Assembly: GCA_963575745.1 (NCBI GenBank)
Contig: CAUYUJ010000692.1
Span: 530,001 to 594,000, forward strand
Source of the DNA: Prorocentrum cordatum
Taxonomy: Eukaryota > Sar > Dinophyceae > Prorocentrales > Prorocentraceae
Reading direction: 5' to 3'
Length of the DNA: 64,000 nt
Positions 1 to 11,215 of this stretch are shown one piece after another. How positions within the stretch are numbered: position 1 is the first letter of the stretch; every line of letters begins with the position of its first letter. Made by a program: the position numbers and the translations under genes. The notes beneath the pieces are model-generated. The model was given only the letters and a program-made list of their open reading frames with translations, was not told where the DNA came from and did not search any database.

Positions 1-295
1 CTAATCCATCGCCAGATGATGTTTACGTCCACCGCTCCCCGGGTCCCCTGGCACGACCCCGCGGCAGCGGAAATGGGCGCCTTCTGTCGGAGAGACGAGA
101 GGCGTGTGGCCACCATGGCTGAGGCCATGGGGTCTTCCATACTTTCTGTGTCATGGCCTCTCTTCTCTTGCCACGGCGCCTTCCGGCGTCCCCTCTTCCG
201 CGCACTAGCTTGGGGCCGTGATGAGCTGACATCCCCCCTTCCTGGCCCGCTTCGCCGGTGCAGTCGATCGAGCTGATGACGGAATGACCGAATCA

Positions 296-447
296 GGAGG
301 AGGAGGAGGAGGAGGAGGAGGAGGAGGAGGAGGAGGAGGAGGAGGAGGAGGAGGAGGAGGAGGAGGTGGGGGACGCGCGCATGTGCCTCCTCCTCCTCCT
401 CCTTCTCCTCTTCCTCCTCCTCCCCCCCTCTTCCCCCTCCTCCTTCC
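296..447. repeat. (GGA)n then (CCT)n triplet repeat
   Basis: About 24 GGA units (296-366) are followed after a 20-base GC-rich spacer by CCT-rich sequence (387-447). The two tracts are complementary and could fold back. All six frames give only homopolymeric peptides, so the long open frames here are not genes. Confidence 0.95.
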
Positions 448-606
448 CTGGCGGTTCAGGAAGAGGGGGCCCCTTGGCTCCGCAGGCGGGGGCATGGTGA
501 CCCGGGGCCTGTGGGAAAGTTTCGGAGAGGGCTGCTTCAGCCCCCGTTCGGGGGCCCCCAAACGGGGTCGTGACCACACCGTGTGGTGAGTCGGTGGGGA
601 TTCGGG

Positions 607-693
607 GTCACCACGCGGTTTTGGGACTTGGGTCGTTCTCCGAGGATGTCTCGGGCGATTGGAGCCTCCAGGGTCCCAAAACCGTGTGGTGAC
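607..693. repeat. 21-bp inverted repeat (hairpin)
   Basis: The arm at 607-627 (GTCACCACGCGG...) is the reverse complement of 673-693 at 20 of 21 positions, with a 45-base loop. Further CCGCACGGT copies follow to about 770. This resembles a small palindromic mobile element; the ends of a full element are not clear. Confidence 0.6.
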
Positions 694-783
694 GGACCGT
701 GCGGCGAGGTCTCTTGGGGTTCCGAGGTCACCGCACGGTCTGTCACCGCACGGTCTTGGGATCAGCCATGCCCCCGCTCAGGG

Positions 784-987
784 TCGGCGGCGAGCCCGTG
801 GGGGAAGGGCGAGGGGGCGGGCCTGCTCAGAAGGTTCGGGAAGGCCCCCAGCCTTCTGAGAGGTGTTCGAAGCCTTCCCCGAAGACACGGACAACTCTTT
901 CAGAAGGCCGGAAGGCTTCTGAGAAGCCCCGCCGCCTTCTGAGAAGGCCTTCACCTTCTCACTTCCCCCCTCTTCGCTCGCCGCCGA
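784..987. mobile_element. Family B short inverted-repeat element, copy 1
   Basis: The element starts TCGGCGGCGAG and ends CTCGCCGCCGA. The interior carries CCTTCTGAGAAGGC-type palindromes and the string CCTTCCCCGAAGACACGGA, shared with the copy at 15064-15264. It has no coding capacity. The flanks share only AGGG, too short to call a target duplication. Confidence 0.7.
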
Positions 988-1820
988 TAGGGGGCCCTGA
1001 GTCGGCCATGCGCCACCCTTCTCGGCGCGAGGATGCTCGCGCTTCTGCGCCCCCGCGGCGCAGGCAGCAGGGCTGCGGCCCGTGGTGCGGGCCACAGGGG
1101 TGTCGTTTTTGTTCCATGATCGCGTCGCGATGGCGTGAAGGTAGCAGCGCGTAGCGAAGCGCGAGATCACAGGAGCGACGGAAGAAAGCGTGGTGGGGTT
1201 GGCTGGGGATCTGGTGTAGCCCAGCTGTGGTTCCCGCGATCAGGAAGGAGGGGGTGGGGCGATTTTCGAGGCTCTGGACTCGGCATGTTTTGTTTGGTAT
1301 GTCTGTGTTGCCTTCGGGGTCCGTCTTCGGACCCTGGGACCGTCAAGAACGGATCCAGGGCGAACAATTGCACCAGTTGGACCCGGGAGGGTTCGGGGAC
1401 AGATTTTGACCGGATTTGCCCTTATTCACTCGTCTTGACAGATTTTCTGGGGGCCCCTGCAGCTCAGACCCTCTGGCCCCCTCCGCAAAACTCGGGGGTG
1501 GACAGAACCCCCAACAGTGACACGTCGATTAGAGAATTGTCCGTTTTCGGTTTTCGAGAGGGCACCGTGGCCGTTATTTTCCAGGCTTGCGCCCGCCAGG
1601 TTTGGGCCTCAGGTCGTTTTCACTAAACCACGTTTTACTAAAGGGAGGTCTGTCCATCCCCGAAAAACAGGGCCGTCTTCACCGACACTGGCGCGCAGGC
1701 AGCCCGCGTAGGGTCGCGCGTAGGCGCCCTCGTTTCCAATGTGGTGTGCCGCGCTGGCGGCCTGCGTAAGCCACCGCGTAAGGTTGCTATGGCACCCTAC
1801 CCTCGCCGATCAACGATTCC
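988..1820. other. No gene recognised
   Basis: GC-rich sequence with scattered open frames that look like chance translations: no repeated motif, no recognisable domain and no consistent codon pattern. Confidence 0.5.
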
Positions 1821-1987
1821 TCCTCCTCCTCCTCCTTTTCCTCCTCCTCCTCCTCCTCCTCCTCCTCCTCCCCCTCCTCCCCCTCCTCCTCCTCCTCCTC
1901 CTCCTCCTCCTCCTCCTCCTCCTCCTCCTCCTCCTCCTCTCTCCCTCCTCCTCCTGCTCATCCTCCTCCTCCTCCCCCTCCTCCTGC
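1821..1987. repeat. (CCT)n microsatellite
   Basis: Near-pure CCT triplets with a few C-only interruptions. Together with the GGA tract at 2146-2265 it forms a long inverted pair with a spacer of about 160 bases. Confidence 0.95.
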
Positions 1988-2145
1988 GACTCGATGGGCG
2001 GCGGGGTGGTATTCGGAATTCACCCCACCAGCCCATCCAGAAGCGATGCCCAGACGAGCTGCCCTGATGGGTGATTCGGAGGAGGATGCAGTGGAGTGAA
2101 GGGTTGTGTAAGACGTCGTACCTCAAGAGGGGGAGGATGGATGAG

Positions 2146-2265
2146 GATTCGGAGGAGGAGCAAGAGGAGGAGGAGGAGGAGGAGGAGGAGGAGGAGGAGG
2201 AGGAGGAGGAGGAGGAGGAGTTGGAGGAGGAGGAGGAGGAGGAGGAGAAGGAGGAGGAGGAGGAG
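2146..2265. repeat. (GGA)n microsatellite
   Basis: Near-pure GGA triplets complementary to the preceding CCT tract. Peptides read from it (poly-Glu, poly-Arg) are not treated as genes. Confidence 0.95.
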
Positions 2266-2293
2266 CAGTCCTCTCTTACGTTGCTCTGCTTTT

Positions 2294-3112
2294 TATTCAA
2301 TCGCTTCGCTCATTCCGCCTGCCCATATTGCCTCGCCGCTTGGGGGCCGAGTTGTGGTCTCTTGGGGGCCTTTGGGAGGCAGTTTTGAGGCCTCTTGGGG
2401 GTCGTGTTGGGGGCTCTTAGAGCCTTTCGGGGGCCTCTTGGGGCTTATTGGGGTGCCTAGTGGGAGCCCCTTGGGGCCACTTGGGGGCCCCTTGGGGCCT
2501 TCTGAGGGCCTCTTGGGGCTGAGGGCTGGACGTTTCGGATCGGGGTCTCCGTCTTGGGCCTCTCTTGGGGCCATTTCGGGGCCCTCTTGGGCCATCTTGG
2601 GCGCTTCTTGGGCTGTCCTCGGGCCATCTTGGGCCGTCTTGGGGCCCTCTTGGAGGCCTCTTGGGCAGTTTTGGGGCGGCCTTGGGGGCCTCTTGGGCCG
2701 TCTGGGAGCGTCGGATAGCCGAGAAGACAAGAAACGTTGCTCATGCGAAGAATGCACGTTTTCCGAAAGGGAATGCGGCGATGTTTGGTTGTTGGGGCCC
2801 TTTTGGAGAGCCTCTTGAGACTCTTGGGGCTTTCTCGCGGCCTCTGGAGCCATCTGGAGACCATCTCGAGCGTCTTGGAGCGATCTCTCGGCGACTCGGG
2901 GCCTCTTGGGCCGTGTCGGGGGCGTCCCGGCGCCCTCTTGGCGCGCTCACGGAGCGCCCCTGGGTAGTCGGCCGGGCACCAGCCGGGCATCGCCTGGGGT
3001 ACTTTTCGTCCGGCGGTCCCCACTGGCCGCCACGCGCGCGCGTACTAGAAAGATTGTTCGCTTGTTGATGGAGGTATCAGTACGCATTAGGCCCCGTTGG
3101 GCCTGCGAATTG
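2294..3112 (+). mobile_element. Family D CTTGGGGCC element, copy A
   Basis: The left end reads TATTCAATCGCTTCGCTCAT then TCCGCC. The body is an irregular repeat of CTTGGGGGCC and CTTGGGCCG units of about 9-14 bp, interrupted at about 2700-2790 by a non-repetitive core starting AGCGTCGGATAGCCGAGAAG. The right end carries GGGGTACTTTTC, GGCCGCC and CCGTTGGGCCTGCGAA. Copies B (32697) and C (52796, opposite strand) share both ends and the layout. The ends form a weak inverted repeat (ATTCCGCC against GGCGAAT). Long open frames inside are translations of the repeat, not genes. Confidence 0.75.
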
Positions 3113-3120
3113 TCAGTGAT

Positions 3121-3548
3121 ACAGGCTATATTGTCACTTGGAGGAGGAGATTGGGGGCGGGGGCTTGCTCACAGCAGGCCGCAGTTGCACATCTTGCTCC
3201 GTTGAATATGAAAGCGCACGCAGTTCATGTCAGGCCCCCCTACCAGAAGGCGTGGCCCCATAACATAGAGCCATCTCGAGCGTAAACAGCATCACAGTCG
3301 CCAGTCCTCTCTTACGCTGCTCTGATCTTTAATTGACCATTGCTCCAGCCTATACTGTTATTTGGATTTTGGGGGGGATTGGGCTGGGGCGATCGGGGGG
3401 ATCGGGGACAGGTGTTTGCTCACACCGGGCCGCAGTGGTTCATCTTGCTTCGCTGTGTTAAGCGTACACATTTGATCTCGGACCCCTTTGCCATAGGGCT
3501 TGGCCCCATAACATAGAGGTATCGAGGTATCTCAAGCATAAACAGCCA
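3121..3548. repeat. Diverged tandem duplication
   Basis: 3121-3290 and 3345-3548 align along their length, with shared blocks TTGCTCACA, CATCTTGCT and GGCCCCATAACATAGAG. The line CAGTCCTCTCTTACG occurs at about 2266 and again at about 3302, so the flank of the D element is duplicated as well. No coding signal. Confidence 0.6.
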
Positions 3549-3569
3549 CCGCCATATCCGTACGTCTAA

Positions 3570-4262
3570 GCTAGCCAGACCAGTTATCCATAACTACCTA
3601 TGCTGATACTTTTAACTCGCACTGCCAAGGCCAGCTAGCACCTCCTGGCAAACTTGCAAATGCTTTAGTGCCAAACCAAGCCAGCACTCAGCATGCTAGC
3701 ACAGCGCACCTCATCCCAACCTCAGTTTCAGGACTTCTTAGTGCAGCCCCAGCCTCCTACGATCCACTGCCACCGGCCAGGCAGAGCCGGCCCAGCAGCG
3801 TGATATTGATGGGGAGTTGGCGGTGTGCGATGTTCTGATTACTTTGCCTGACTACTGGGGGAGGGAGGTTGCGGGCATTTATTGAGGGAGCGAGGGTGAA
3901 CGGCTGGGCGACCAGCTGCTGTATTTCAGCATGGGTATCAGCCGACCTGAAAACGATTGCAAGCACTTAGCTTCCTCTCAGCACCCCCAAAGGTTTCTCT
4001 TTCACACTTTTGTTCTGTGCTGTCTCGTTACATTCCAGCACTTCAATACCCAGCCACCGCCGTCTCGTACATCTACGCCAGACCTGCTCAACCAAGCCTA
4101 TGCTGGTTCTTTCAACTAGCACTGCCAAGGCCAGCCAGTACCGTCTGGCCTGCCTGCAGGGGCTTTCGGTGCCAATCATGCCAGCACAACGACCATGCCA
4201 GTATTCGTTCCAGTCCACCTAGCAAGGCCAGCCGGTACAGTTTGGCCAGCCTGCCAGGTTCT
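3570..4262. repeat. Diverged direct repeats around GCCAAGGCCAGC
   Basis: The block CTATGCTG...AGCACTGCCAAGGCCAGC at about 3600 recurs at about 4100 and in part at about 4200 (TAGCAAGGCCAGCCGGTAC). No gene seen. Confidence 0.5.
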
Positions 4263-4472
4263 CGTGCCTCAGCCAAGGCAACACATCCAGATGCCAGTAC
4301 TTCCTTACTGTTCGCTCTACGGTGAAGGTGCGTCCCTCCACCCAGGAACCGAAGAGCGGGCCTACTGCTGGCTAGCGGGAGGCCTGCCAAGGTCAGGGGG
4401 ACATGTTCGCCACATATCTTGCTGTAGAGTTACTCCTTTTGGCGCTTCTCTGAGCTTGAATCCACACCTGCA

Positions 4473-4677
4473 TTTCTCCTTCTCTCTCTTTTTGTCTCTC
4501 TTTTCTGTTTCTCTCTTTCTCTCTCTCTCTCTCTTTCTCTACCCCCCTTTTTTCTTTATTTATATCTTGTTCGTTTTGTTTTCTCTCTCTTTCTCTCTCT
4601 CTGACTCTCTCTCTCTCTCTTTCTTTATCGTTCTCTCTCTGACTCTCTCGTTCTCTCTCTCTCTCTCTTTCTGTCTG
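4473..4677. repeat. Pyrimidine-rich (TC)n tract
   Basis: About 200 bases made almost entirely of TCTCTC and TTTCTC. The leucine/serine-rich frames are repeat translations. Confidence 0.9.
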
Positions 4678-6780
4678 TTCAGCGCTGCTCGCCCTTATCT
4701 AAAACTATTAGGGGCTGTGGGGTACCAAAGTTACACCCGGGATGCAGCGTGCTCTTAGAGATGCCACGCGATTATGAATTATTTCTCTCTGCCTCGTCAC
4801 AGCCTGCTTCCATGCGAATGCGGTGACGGCGGCAGGCGCGCCGGGATCTGGGGCCTGCCACTCGTTCCCACAGCAGCGCTCGCTCGAAGTTCGCTGCGTC
4901 GGTTTCCACGAGCAGCTCGAGCGTATTTTGACCTCTCCTCATTCGGCATCCTCTTTAACTTGTGGTTGGTGTTATCACCGTTGTCATTACTTGCCATTCC
5001 CGGGTATCTTCCACAGTGGCGGCGGCGAGCGCTTACTCTGCGCCGCGTTCGGCATGTTTCTGCTGCCGTTCTTGTTTGCCCGTCTGTGTCCCCAGCCTTC
5101 GCCACCTAGCCTAATGTGCTCGTTTCTGCGGACTCTGTCATTGGGTCTTCGGCGGGGCCACCCATGGGGCCACGAGACGAGTGAGGTGCGCGCCGACATG
5201 CGGCGGGTAAACATATGGACCTTGCCACTGGGGCCTTCGGCGAAGTTCCTTAGAGTGCCACCAACGTGTGAGGGAACGACGAAATTTGGCAGGTCACCGC
5301 GCGGTCCCTGCCACTGGGGCCTTCGGTGGAGCTCCCAACGGGGGCACCTCGCGTTACGGACATGCGGAAGGCTGAGCAATGACGACGAGGGAGAGGAGGG
5401 CGGAGGAGGAATGAGGGGGAGGAAGGAGACGCGCAGCGATGCGGATTCAAATCGAGGACACAACTCACAGGAATGATGGGAGCATGGGAAGAAATTCGGC
5501 ACAATCGGCTGAGGCGTTGCCGTTTCTGCGAGCGCGGGCAAGGAGGACGACGATTGACGTCTGGCGCCTCGCGGCCAGCAGCGCGCTGAGTTGCAATTCG
5601 GCACTTCGTCTGACTGAGGTGTAGCGGATCTTCATCGTCCTTGTGGGAATTTCTGGGGCAATGTTGGAGGCCGTTCGGCAGACAAGACACACTTGCATGT
5701 ACAAACCTTCGAACGTTTGCAGCACAGTTTTCGAATTCTGGAAATCCGGGCCTTAGCAGCGCGGCCCTTCGGTGTGATCCTTGGGCTTGTGCGATCCCCC
5801 GTTTAGTTGGGGGCCTTTTCAGGACCTCTCCTGTGCCCCTTCTTTTGCGCATCGGGCCATCTCGAGTGTATCTAGAGGTTCTTCGGGCTCACCGACCTCC
5901 GAAACGCCGATAAAGCCCCGAATCGATTGACATATTGTTTCAATGACGTTTCCCTGGGGCATCCTTGCAAGGGTCTGGGGCCACCTCAAAGCGGTTTGAC
6001 ATCTCCTGTCTGTGGTCGACGTCATGTGGCCCATCATCTTGGGCCAGCGTGGGTCGTTTGGTGCCAGGGGTCGTTGGGTGCCCCCGTGGAGGCAGTCACA
6101 GGCCATCTGGGGCCATGCAAGAAGCGTTGTGGGCCATGGCGGATATTCCAAATTCCCCCACCGTTGGCACCAATCCATGCGGAGGTGGTACGGCAGGTTC
6201 GCGTCGTGTCGACGGAGCGTCGACCCCGCCGCAGCCGTGCACAGTTTAACGCCGCCAGGGCCCCCCCAATCGGACGATATGGAGCGATCTTGCGATCGAG
6301 CGCTGCCGATCGTTCAAGTTTGAACGACCGACGCAGTGTCAGAAACCAACGCCTTGGTCGTGACGACACGCACCTGACGTAGAGGGGGGCAAACCCTCTT
6401 TGGGCGGGAAAACCAGTTGTAGGGCTGGCTGGTGGCGACCAAGTGACGGCTGTGGAGGCACCCCTTTCCCTTTGCCTTGTGCGGACCAAACAATGTTGGA
6501 CCAGTGTGGTTGCTTGCCAGCGCGATTGGTGCGATGCTCTACCTCTCTGACGTGTGCTTCTCTTTTGGCGTCTGGTGTTGCTTGACCTGATCTGGAACGC
6601 GTAGCCGTGCTGGCGAGACGTAACTTGATTGCAGAAGCCATCGCCCAGAAGATCTTCGTCGTTCTCTTCCCCTTCCCACTGTGTACTCCGTTTCCTCTCC
6701 GTCCATCTCCTTCCCTCTCTTCGTCATCAAACGAAATCCAGTGGGTGTGTTCGCCTATCCCGCCACCGTGCCTGCGATGT
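4678..6780. other. No gene recognised
   Basis: No conserved protein is seen on either strand. The string TGCCACTGGGGCCTTCGG occurs twice (about 5225 and 5309), marking a short local duplication. At 5860-6130 CTTGGGCC-like words suggest a very worn family D remnant. Confidence 0.45.
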
Positions 6781-7085
6781 GGGTCTTTTGGAACGTCTTG
6801 GGGCGTTGGAAGCCCCAAAAAGGGAAACAGCTGAGATCTGCGAACCACATTAGGGAATCTTCGATGCTTGCTTATTGAGGCCCTCTTCGGGGTGGCGTCT
6901 TGGTGCTCTCTAGGCCTTTCTATTGGCCGTCTTGGGCGCCTTGGAGTGCTCCTTGTCCGTTTCGGGGGCCTCTTGGACCGTCGTAGGGCTCGCTTGAGAT
7001 CCCTTGGCCCGTCTTTATTCCCGATGGCCTCAGGGAAAGTCATGCTGGATTCCCTGGAAGTCCAGCGGCGACTCGGCCTCTGAGA
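6781..7085 (+). mobile_element. Family D-like remnant
   Basis: CTTGGGGCGTTGGAAGCC followed by an A-rich core and more CTTGG/GGCCTC units matches the inner part of family D (compare GGGCGTCGGGAAGCC at about 33070). The characteristic ends are missing, so it is a partial or old copy. Confidence 0.5.
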
Positions 7086-7709
7086 TATCATTTGCAAACA
7101 TCGGTCCTGCGGACTGAGGACAGTTCTCAATCCTCAATGTCGAGTTTTACGGGGAAAGGGGGGGAGCAGTACAGGGCATCTCAGGACTTATTGAGGTCCC
7201 AACATCGGCAACGTAAAAAGGACTCTTGAAGCCTGGGGACCTGAGGACAGGTCAGCATCGAGACACGGTGGCGAATAGCCTTTCGGAGCAAGCAAAATTT
7301 TCGTTGGAGAACGGCCTCGCCATCTACATCATGACAGGCCACGCCCGCCCCCCCCCTTCGCTCGGGCCGCCAGGCGGCCCGTCCCTTCCCAGGGACGCTT
7401 CGCCGTTTGCTCATTCGTTCCTTCCCCCTCGGCTCACGAAGCACAGAAGATCCCCTAACCTTAATAACGCGATGAAGACGTGGCCTCACTAGGTTCCCGT
7501 CTTCGCATTAGGGATGATAATTCTCGCCGGCTTGGTCTGATACATTTGCAGAAAAATAATACCCTGCCCCTAATGTTTGTTGGCATTCCTGACTTAGTTT
7601 CACTTCCAAAGGGTTAGGGGTCCATTTTTAATCTTCTGCCTCTGGCCATCCCTTGCCTTCCTCGACGTTTCGTCTACTTTTCGTCGGAGGTGCAAGCCGG
7701 ACGGGGTTA
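7086..7709. other. No gene recognised
   Basis: Mixed-composition sequence. No element ends, domains or RNA genes are seen. Confidence 0.4.
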
Positions 7710-7843
7710 GGACGAGGATGAATCCGTTCCAGAGCGTTCCAGAACGCTCTCAGAGCGTTTCGTAACGCTCTGAGAAGGCCGCGGGGCCCACCAATACATC
7801 TTCCAGAGCCTCCAGATCTCAGAGATTCTCGATTTATCCCCAC
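7710..7843. mobile_element. Family C short inverted-repeat element, copy 1
   Basis: Begins GACGAGGATGAATCC and ends GATTTATCCCCACC, a worn terminal inverted repeat. The interior has AGAGCGTTCC and GAACGCTCTGAGA palindromes, then AATACATC and CTCAGAGATTCTCGAT, the same order as copies at 12067 and (inverted) 14698. Non-coding. Confidence 0.6.
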
Positions 7844-8009
7844 CTGAATTCATTATCGTCTTTGCTTCGTCTTAGGGAGGCAGTGGAACCTGGTTTTTCA
7901 CACCGCTGTAGTTGTCGGGCCCACGGGCGTCTCATGACCCGGACAACACAGATTCCACACTGGTCCTTTCAGCTATACGTGCCCGTCGGTTGATACAAGT
8001 ATACATATG

Positions 8010-8182
8010 TTTTTGGACATCTAGATTCCAATCTGTTTTCGGCGCCTTCCTGCTTCAGTGATCGATTGGCTCCCGTCTTCCTTCTCATTCAAGGGGCGGG
8101 CGGAGGCCCCGTCTACTTCCAACGCCTTCCTACTTAATGGGTTATACCCACTTCTTTCGACCGACGGGTAAGACTGACTGGT
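8010..8182. mobile_element. Family E dispersed repeat, copy 1
   Basis: TTGGACATCTAGATTCCAATCT, GCCTTCCTACTTAATGG, ACTTCTTTCGACCGACGGG and the word order between them recur at 43838-43982. No inverted repeat at the ends is obvious and there is no coding capacity. Confidence 0.55.
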
Positions 8183-8671
8183 ATACCCTCTCAAATCTGT
8201 CCTTACCGCCGACTAGCGTCGATTAGCGTCTGTGCTTCGATGAAACAGCGCCGATCTGGAGTCGATTAGCGTCGATGATCTTCGACTTAGCGTCGATTCG
8301 CAAGAGCCGACAAGACGGTATGGGAGGCTCCCACGAGTTGCCACCGAAAGGGGCCTTTGGTGCGGACGCGCATTGCGGGATCCCCCAAAATGGCCGGGTG
8401 CACAGCGCGACAGCCTCGGCGCTTGCGCGCTCCAGTCCGGCCGCCCCGCGGCCCCCGAAAGCCGTGCACCAGATGTCATTTTCAGTCGAGCATGTCCTTC
8501 TACGGGAGGAAGATATCAATCATAGCCCCAAAACAGTATGGGAACGATGCTTCGACTATGTATGCCTAATTATGTTTGCATGTATTTTGTCTGTTTTCGT
8601 GCTGTCCTCCAAAAGCCACCTACATGGGGGACATGCCCGACCTGACTGTAGCTCTTGCAGGGTCACTCTTT

Positions 8672-8837
8672 CACCACCCTCCAAACCACCCCAACCCAAC
8701 CCGAAGGCTCAGATTTACCCTCGATTTCCAGTTGGGGGGGGTCGGGAAACATCGACAAAAACACATGTGGGACCCTTACCCCCCCAACCCGAAATTCGTG
8801 TCTTCGGGTTGGGTTGGGGTGGTCTGGTAGGTAGTCA
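8672..8837. mobile_element. Family A inverted-repeat element, copy 1
   Basis: A 166-bp element running from CACCACCC to GGTAGTCA. Its arms are long inverted repeats of CCACCCCAACCCAACCCGAA. It is flanked by CTCTTT (8666-8671) and CTCTTG (8838-8843), a likely 5-6 bp target duplication; GTCACTCTT also occurs on both sides, so a 9-bp duplication is an alternative reading. It sits 27 bases upstream of the first PPR exon and so lies inside the preceding intron if that model is right. Copy 2 is at 25046-25213. Confidence 0.8.
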
Positions 8838-8864
8838 CTCTTGCGTGCGGCTGATCTCTGTGAG

Positions 8865-8917
8865 GATCAAGCCCAACATCATCACCTACAACGCCGTGGT
8901 GTCCGCCTGCGAGAAGG
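8865..8917 (+). CDS. PPR protein, exon a
   Basis: Encodes IKPNIITYNAVVSACEKG, the first half of a pentatricopeptide repeat helix pair in the form typical of dinoflagellates. PPR proteins bind organelle RNA one base per 35-residue repeat and act in RNA processing or editing; this follows from the family. The acceptor is GTGAG before 8865. The exon ends AAGG, followed by a GC donor at 8918-8919 (phase 1). It joins in frame to the exon at 11961, giving CEKGSEWSAALELL. The earlier part of the gene lies upstream and was not found. The ATG-initiated open frame running through here is not used. Confidence 0.75.
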
Positions 8918-9005
8918 GCCCGCCCGCCCCGGGGCACCGCGGCGAGAGGTGGGGCAGCCCGGGCCCGCTCCGATCCGATTGATCCGGCTCGACATCGAGC
9001 GTGGC

Positions 9006-9495
9006 CAGCCCGATCCGCTTCGAGTCCGATACTCCGAGGACCGATATTCAGAGCGTGAGTTACCTACCCTGCTTTCGCTTCCAGGCAAAACCAAGTCATA
9101 CCACGCGCCTCCTCGTCAAGCGGCCTGACCAGTACCCCCTAGATATTACGTACCCGATGTCTGCATGGCGTCCTCTGTCGTGCATCCTGGCGCAGCCGAC
9201 CCGATTCGGTTCTGATTCCGTACCGATGCGGCCCGATCCGCTTCGAGTCCGATACTCCGAGGACCGATATTACGTCCCCGATGTCTGCAGGGCGTCCTCT
9301 GTCGTGCATCCTGGCGCAGCCGACCCGATTCGGTTCTGATCCCGTGCCGATGCGGCCCGATCCGCTTCGAGTCCGATAGATACTCCGAGGACCGATATTA
9401 CGTCCCCGATGTCTGCAGGGCGTCCTCTCTCGAGCATCCTGGCGCAGCCGACCCGATTCGGTTCTGATTCCGTGCCGGTGCGGCCCGATCCGACG
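9006..9495. repeat. Tandem repeat, about 124-bp unit
   Basis: GATGTCTGCA starts at 9156, 9280 and 9408 (spacing 124 and 128). Units share CGATCCGCTTCGAGTCCGAT, ACTCCGAGGACCGATATT and CATCCTGGCGCAGCCGACCC. The third unit has an extra GATA. The first unit is split by an insertion at 9049-9141. It lies in the intron between PPR exons a and b. Confidence 0.85.
9049..9141. other. 93-bp insertion with GATATT duplication
   Basis: Inside the first tandem unit the sequence breaks after GATATT (9043-9048) and resumes after a second GATATT (9142-9147). The other two units have no such segment. The insert begins CAGAGCGTGAG and ends CAGTACCCCCTA and shows no inverted ends. Confidence 0.6.
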
Positions 9496-10271
9496 CGCGT
9501 TCCGGCACGATTCGATGCCCCGGGTTTGGTGCTGACCGAGCCTGCAGCAGAGGTGGAGTAGCGGGAAGGGGGCCCTGAGCCTATCTCCTCCCCGTCTTCT
9601 CCGCTCCGTACCATCCCGCTTCGCAGAAGCCGCACGGCGCACGTGGACGTCTGCTGTGCCTATCTGGGTTCGAGTTGGAAGAAGGCGTGGAGGGTTGGGG
9701 CTGTCGAAGTGTCTCAGCACGTGCGACCTGCAACGCCATGCGATGCCTGCTCTGGGGCTACGTCAAGGATATCACCCCGTCCCCTCGTCTGCCGCTCTCA
9801 GCATCGGCTTGCACTTGAAGAGCAAACTTTTGGAGCTCCAAATAGATTTCTTGGGTCTGCGCTGGGCCCCCCGGCAGCGCTTCCGGCGCCGCATTTGGCG
9901 CCTTCCGCGCGCCAGGGAGGGGGGTTTACCGCAGATCACAGATATCCGCGCGGGTTTCCAAAAGTTTATGTTTATGCAGTTGCCTGTTTTTCTAGATACG
10001 TTCCCCGAAGGTCCATTCGAGCTCTTGCTCGATCGTGTAACTGCGCGTCCAGAGGTCCGAGGAGGTGTCCGCAAAGCGCGGATCTTCCAGTGACCCGTTG
10101 GTGCGTATCGTCTGAGGCCCATGCCCGCCAAGCAACCGAGGCACGCGTCAAGAAAGTATCCCACATGCAGTTCTCCGGGAAGTTACGGCGGCTTGTCCCA
10201 GTGCGGACGAATACACGCGCCTGCGCGCCACCACGGCACACATGTCCCGAGCCATCATTACAGTTATTCGT
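9496..10271. other. Intron sequence, no gene recognised
   Basis: Part of the putative PPR intron. Open frames of 130-250 codons on both strands overlap one another and show no recognisable motif. Confidence 0.4.
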
Positions 10272-10456
10272 CGGGGAGGGAAGTAAGAAGGAGAGGGTCT
10301 TCTTAGAAGGCTCAGTAGGCCTCGGGCCTATCGGAAGTTTTCGGAGCCGTCCCGCATCCGTAAACAGCTTATCAGAAGGCCGGAGTGCTTCTGAGAAACC
10401 TCGCGGCTTTTGAGATGGTCTGCCCCTTCTCACTTCTCCCCGGGCTCGCCGCCTGG
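10272..10456. mobile_element. Family B short inverted-repeat element, copy 2
   Basis: Left GGGGAGGGAAGTAAGAAGG and right CCTTCTCACTTCTCCCCGGG are inverted. Interior TCAGAAGGCCGGAGTGCTTCTG matches the layout of copies at 784 and 15064. It is more worn than copy 3, and the GGCGGCGAG end survives only on the right. Confidence 0.55.
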
Positions 10457-10724
10457 TTACGCGCGCCGCATTGCAATACACGTTCGGGACACATTTGACC
10501 TGTCATACAGCAGCCAGCGGCTGTTGATAGGGCACGCTGGCACGGAGGGTCTGTCATGTCTTGAAGCAGCGAAGATTCCTCCGTCGAGCCGCTGCCGCCT
10601 CCTGCCTTTGGAGACGGCGGTGTCGCGAAACGTCGAGCGAAAGTGCGTCCACGCTTGTGGACTGCGTGTTCCCCCAGCTGCTGTGGAAGCTACGGGGGGA
10701 ACACTTGGCAGGGGCTGTTTGCCT

Positions 10725-11215
10725 CATGGGGCTGTTTTCGGGTCTTCAAGCCTTCTGGAAGGCATCCCGGGGCCATCTTGGGAGTCTGGGGCCGCATGAG
10801 GCGTGAGGTTCTCTTAGGCCGTCTGGTGCCTTCGGAGGCCGTGTTGGGGGCCTCTCTGGGTCGTCTTAGGGTATGTCGGGCCGCATTGGTTCCCTCTTGG
10901 GCCGCCTTGGGGTCGTCTTGCGGCTTTCTTGTGGACCTTTTCGGCCGTTTTGGGTTGGTCTTGGAAGCCTCGTTGGCCGTCGTGGGCTCTCTTGAAGACC
11001 GGGGATGGGGAAATCGGGACACTACGCTAACACACATAATGAAGCATGAATGATGGTTGTCACTCGATACCCTCTTGCGCGACCTTTTGGAGCCTTCTTG
11101 TGACAATTCGGCGACAATTCGGGGGCATCTGGGGCCGTCTTGAGGTCGTCTTGCGTCGCCATCTTGTGGGGGACAGCCCTTGGCGCCTCCTCGAGCTCGC
11201 CCTATGAAGCCCCTC
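10725..11215 (+). mobile_element. Family D-like remnant
   Basis: Repeated TCTTGGGCCGTCTTG and GGCCTCTTGGG words on both sides of an A-rich core at about 10995-11070 repeat the plan of family D. The diagnostic ends are not visible. Confidence 0.5.

Noticed and set aside
1739-2300. Long Ser-, Pro-, Gly- or Glu-rich open frames on both strands
   Set aside because: They are translations of CCT/GGA microsatellites; the same applies at 24, 30.8, 51-52, 60.9 and 61.8 kb.
2293-3068. Open frames in family D elements (repeated LG..WGPLG or PKRPPRG)
   Set aside because: All frames on both strands are open because of the repeat composition; copies share DNA structure, not a conserved protein.
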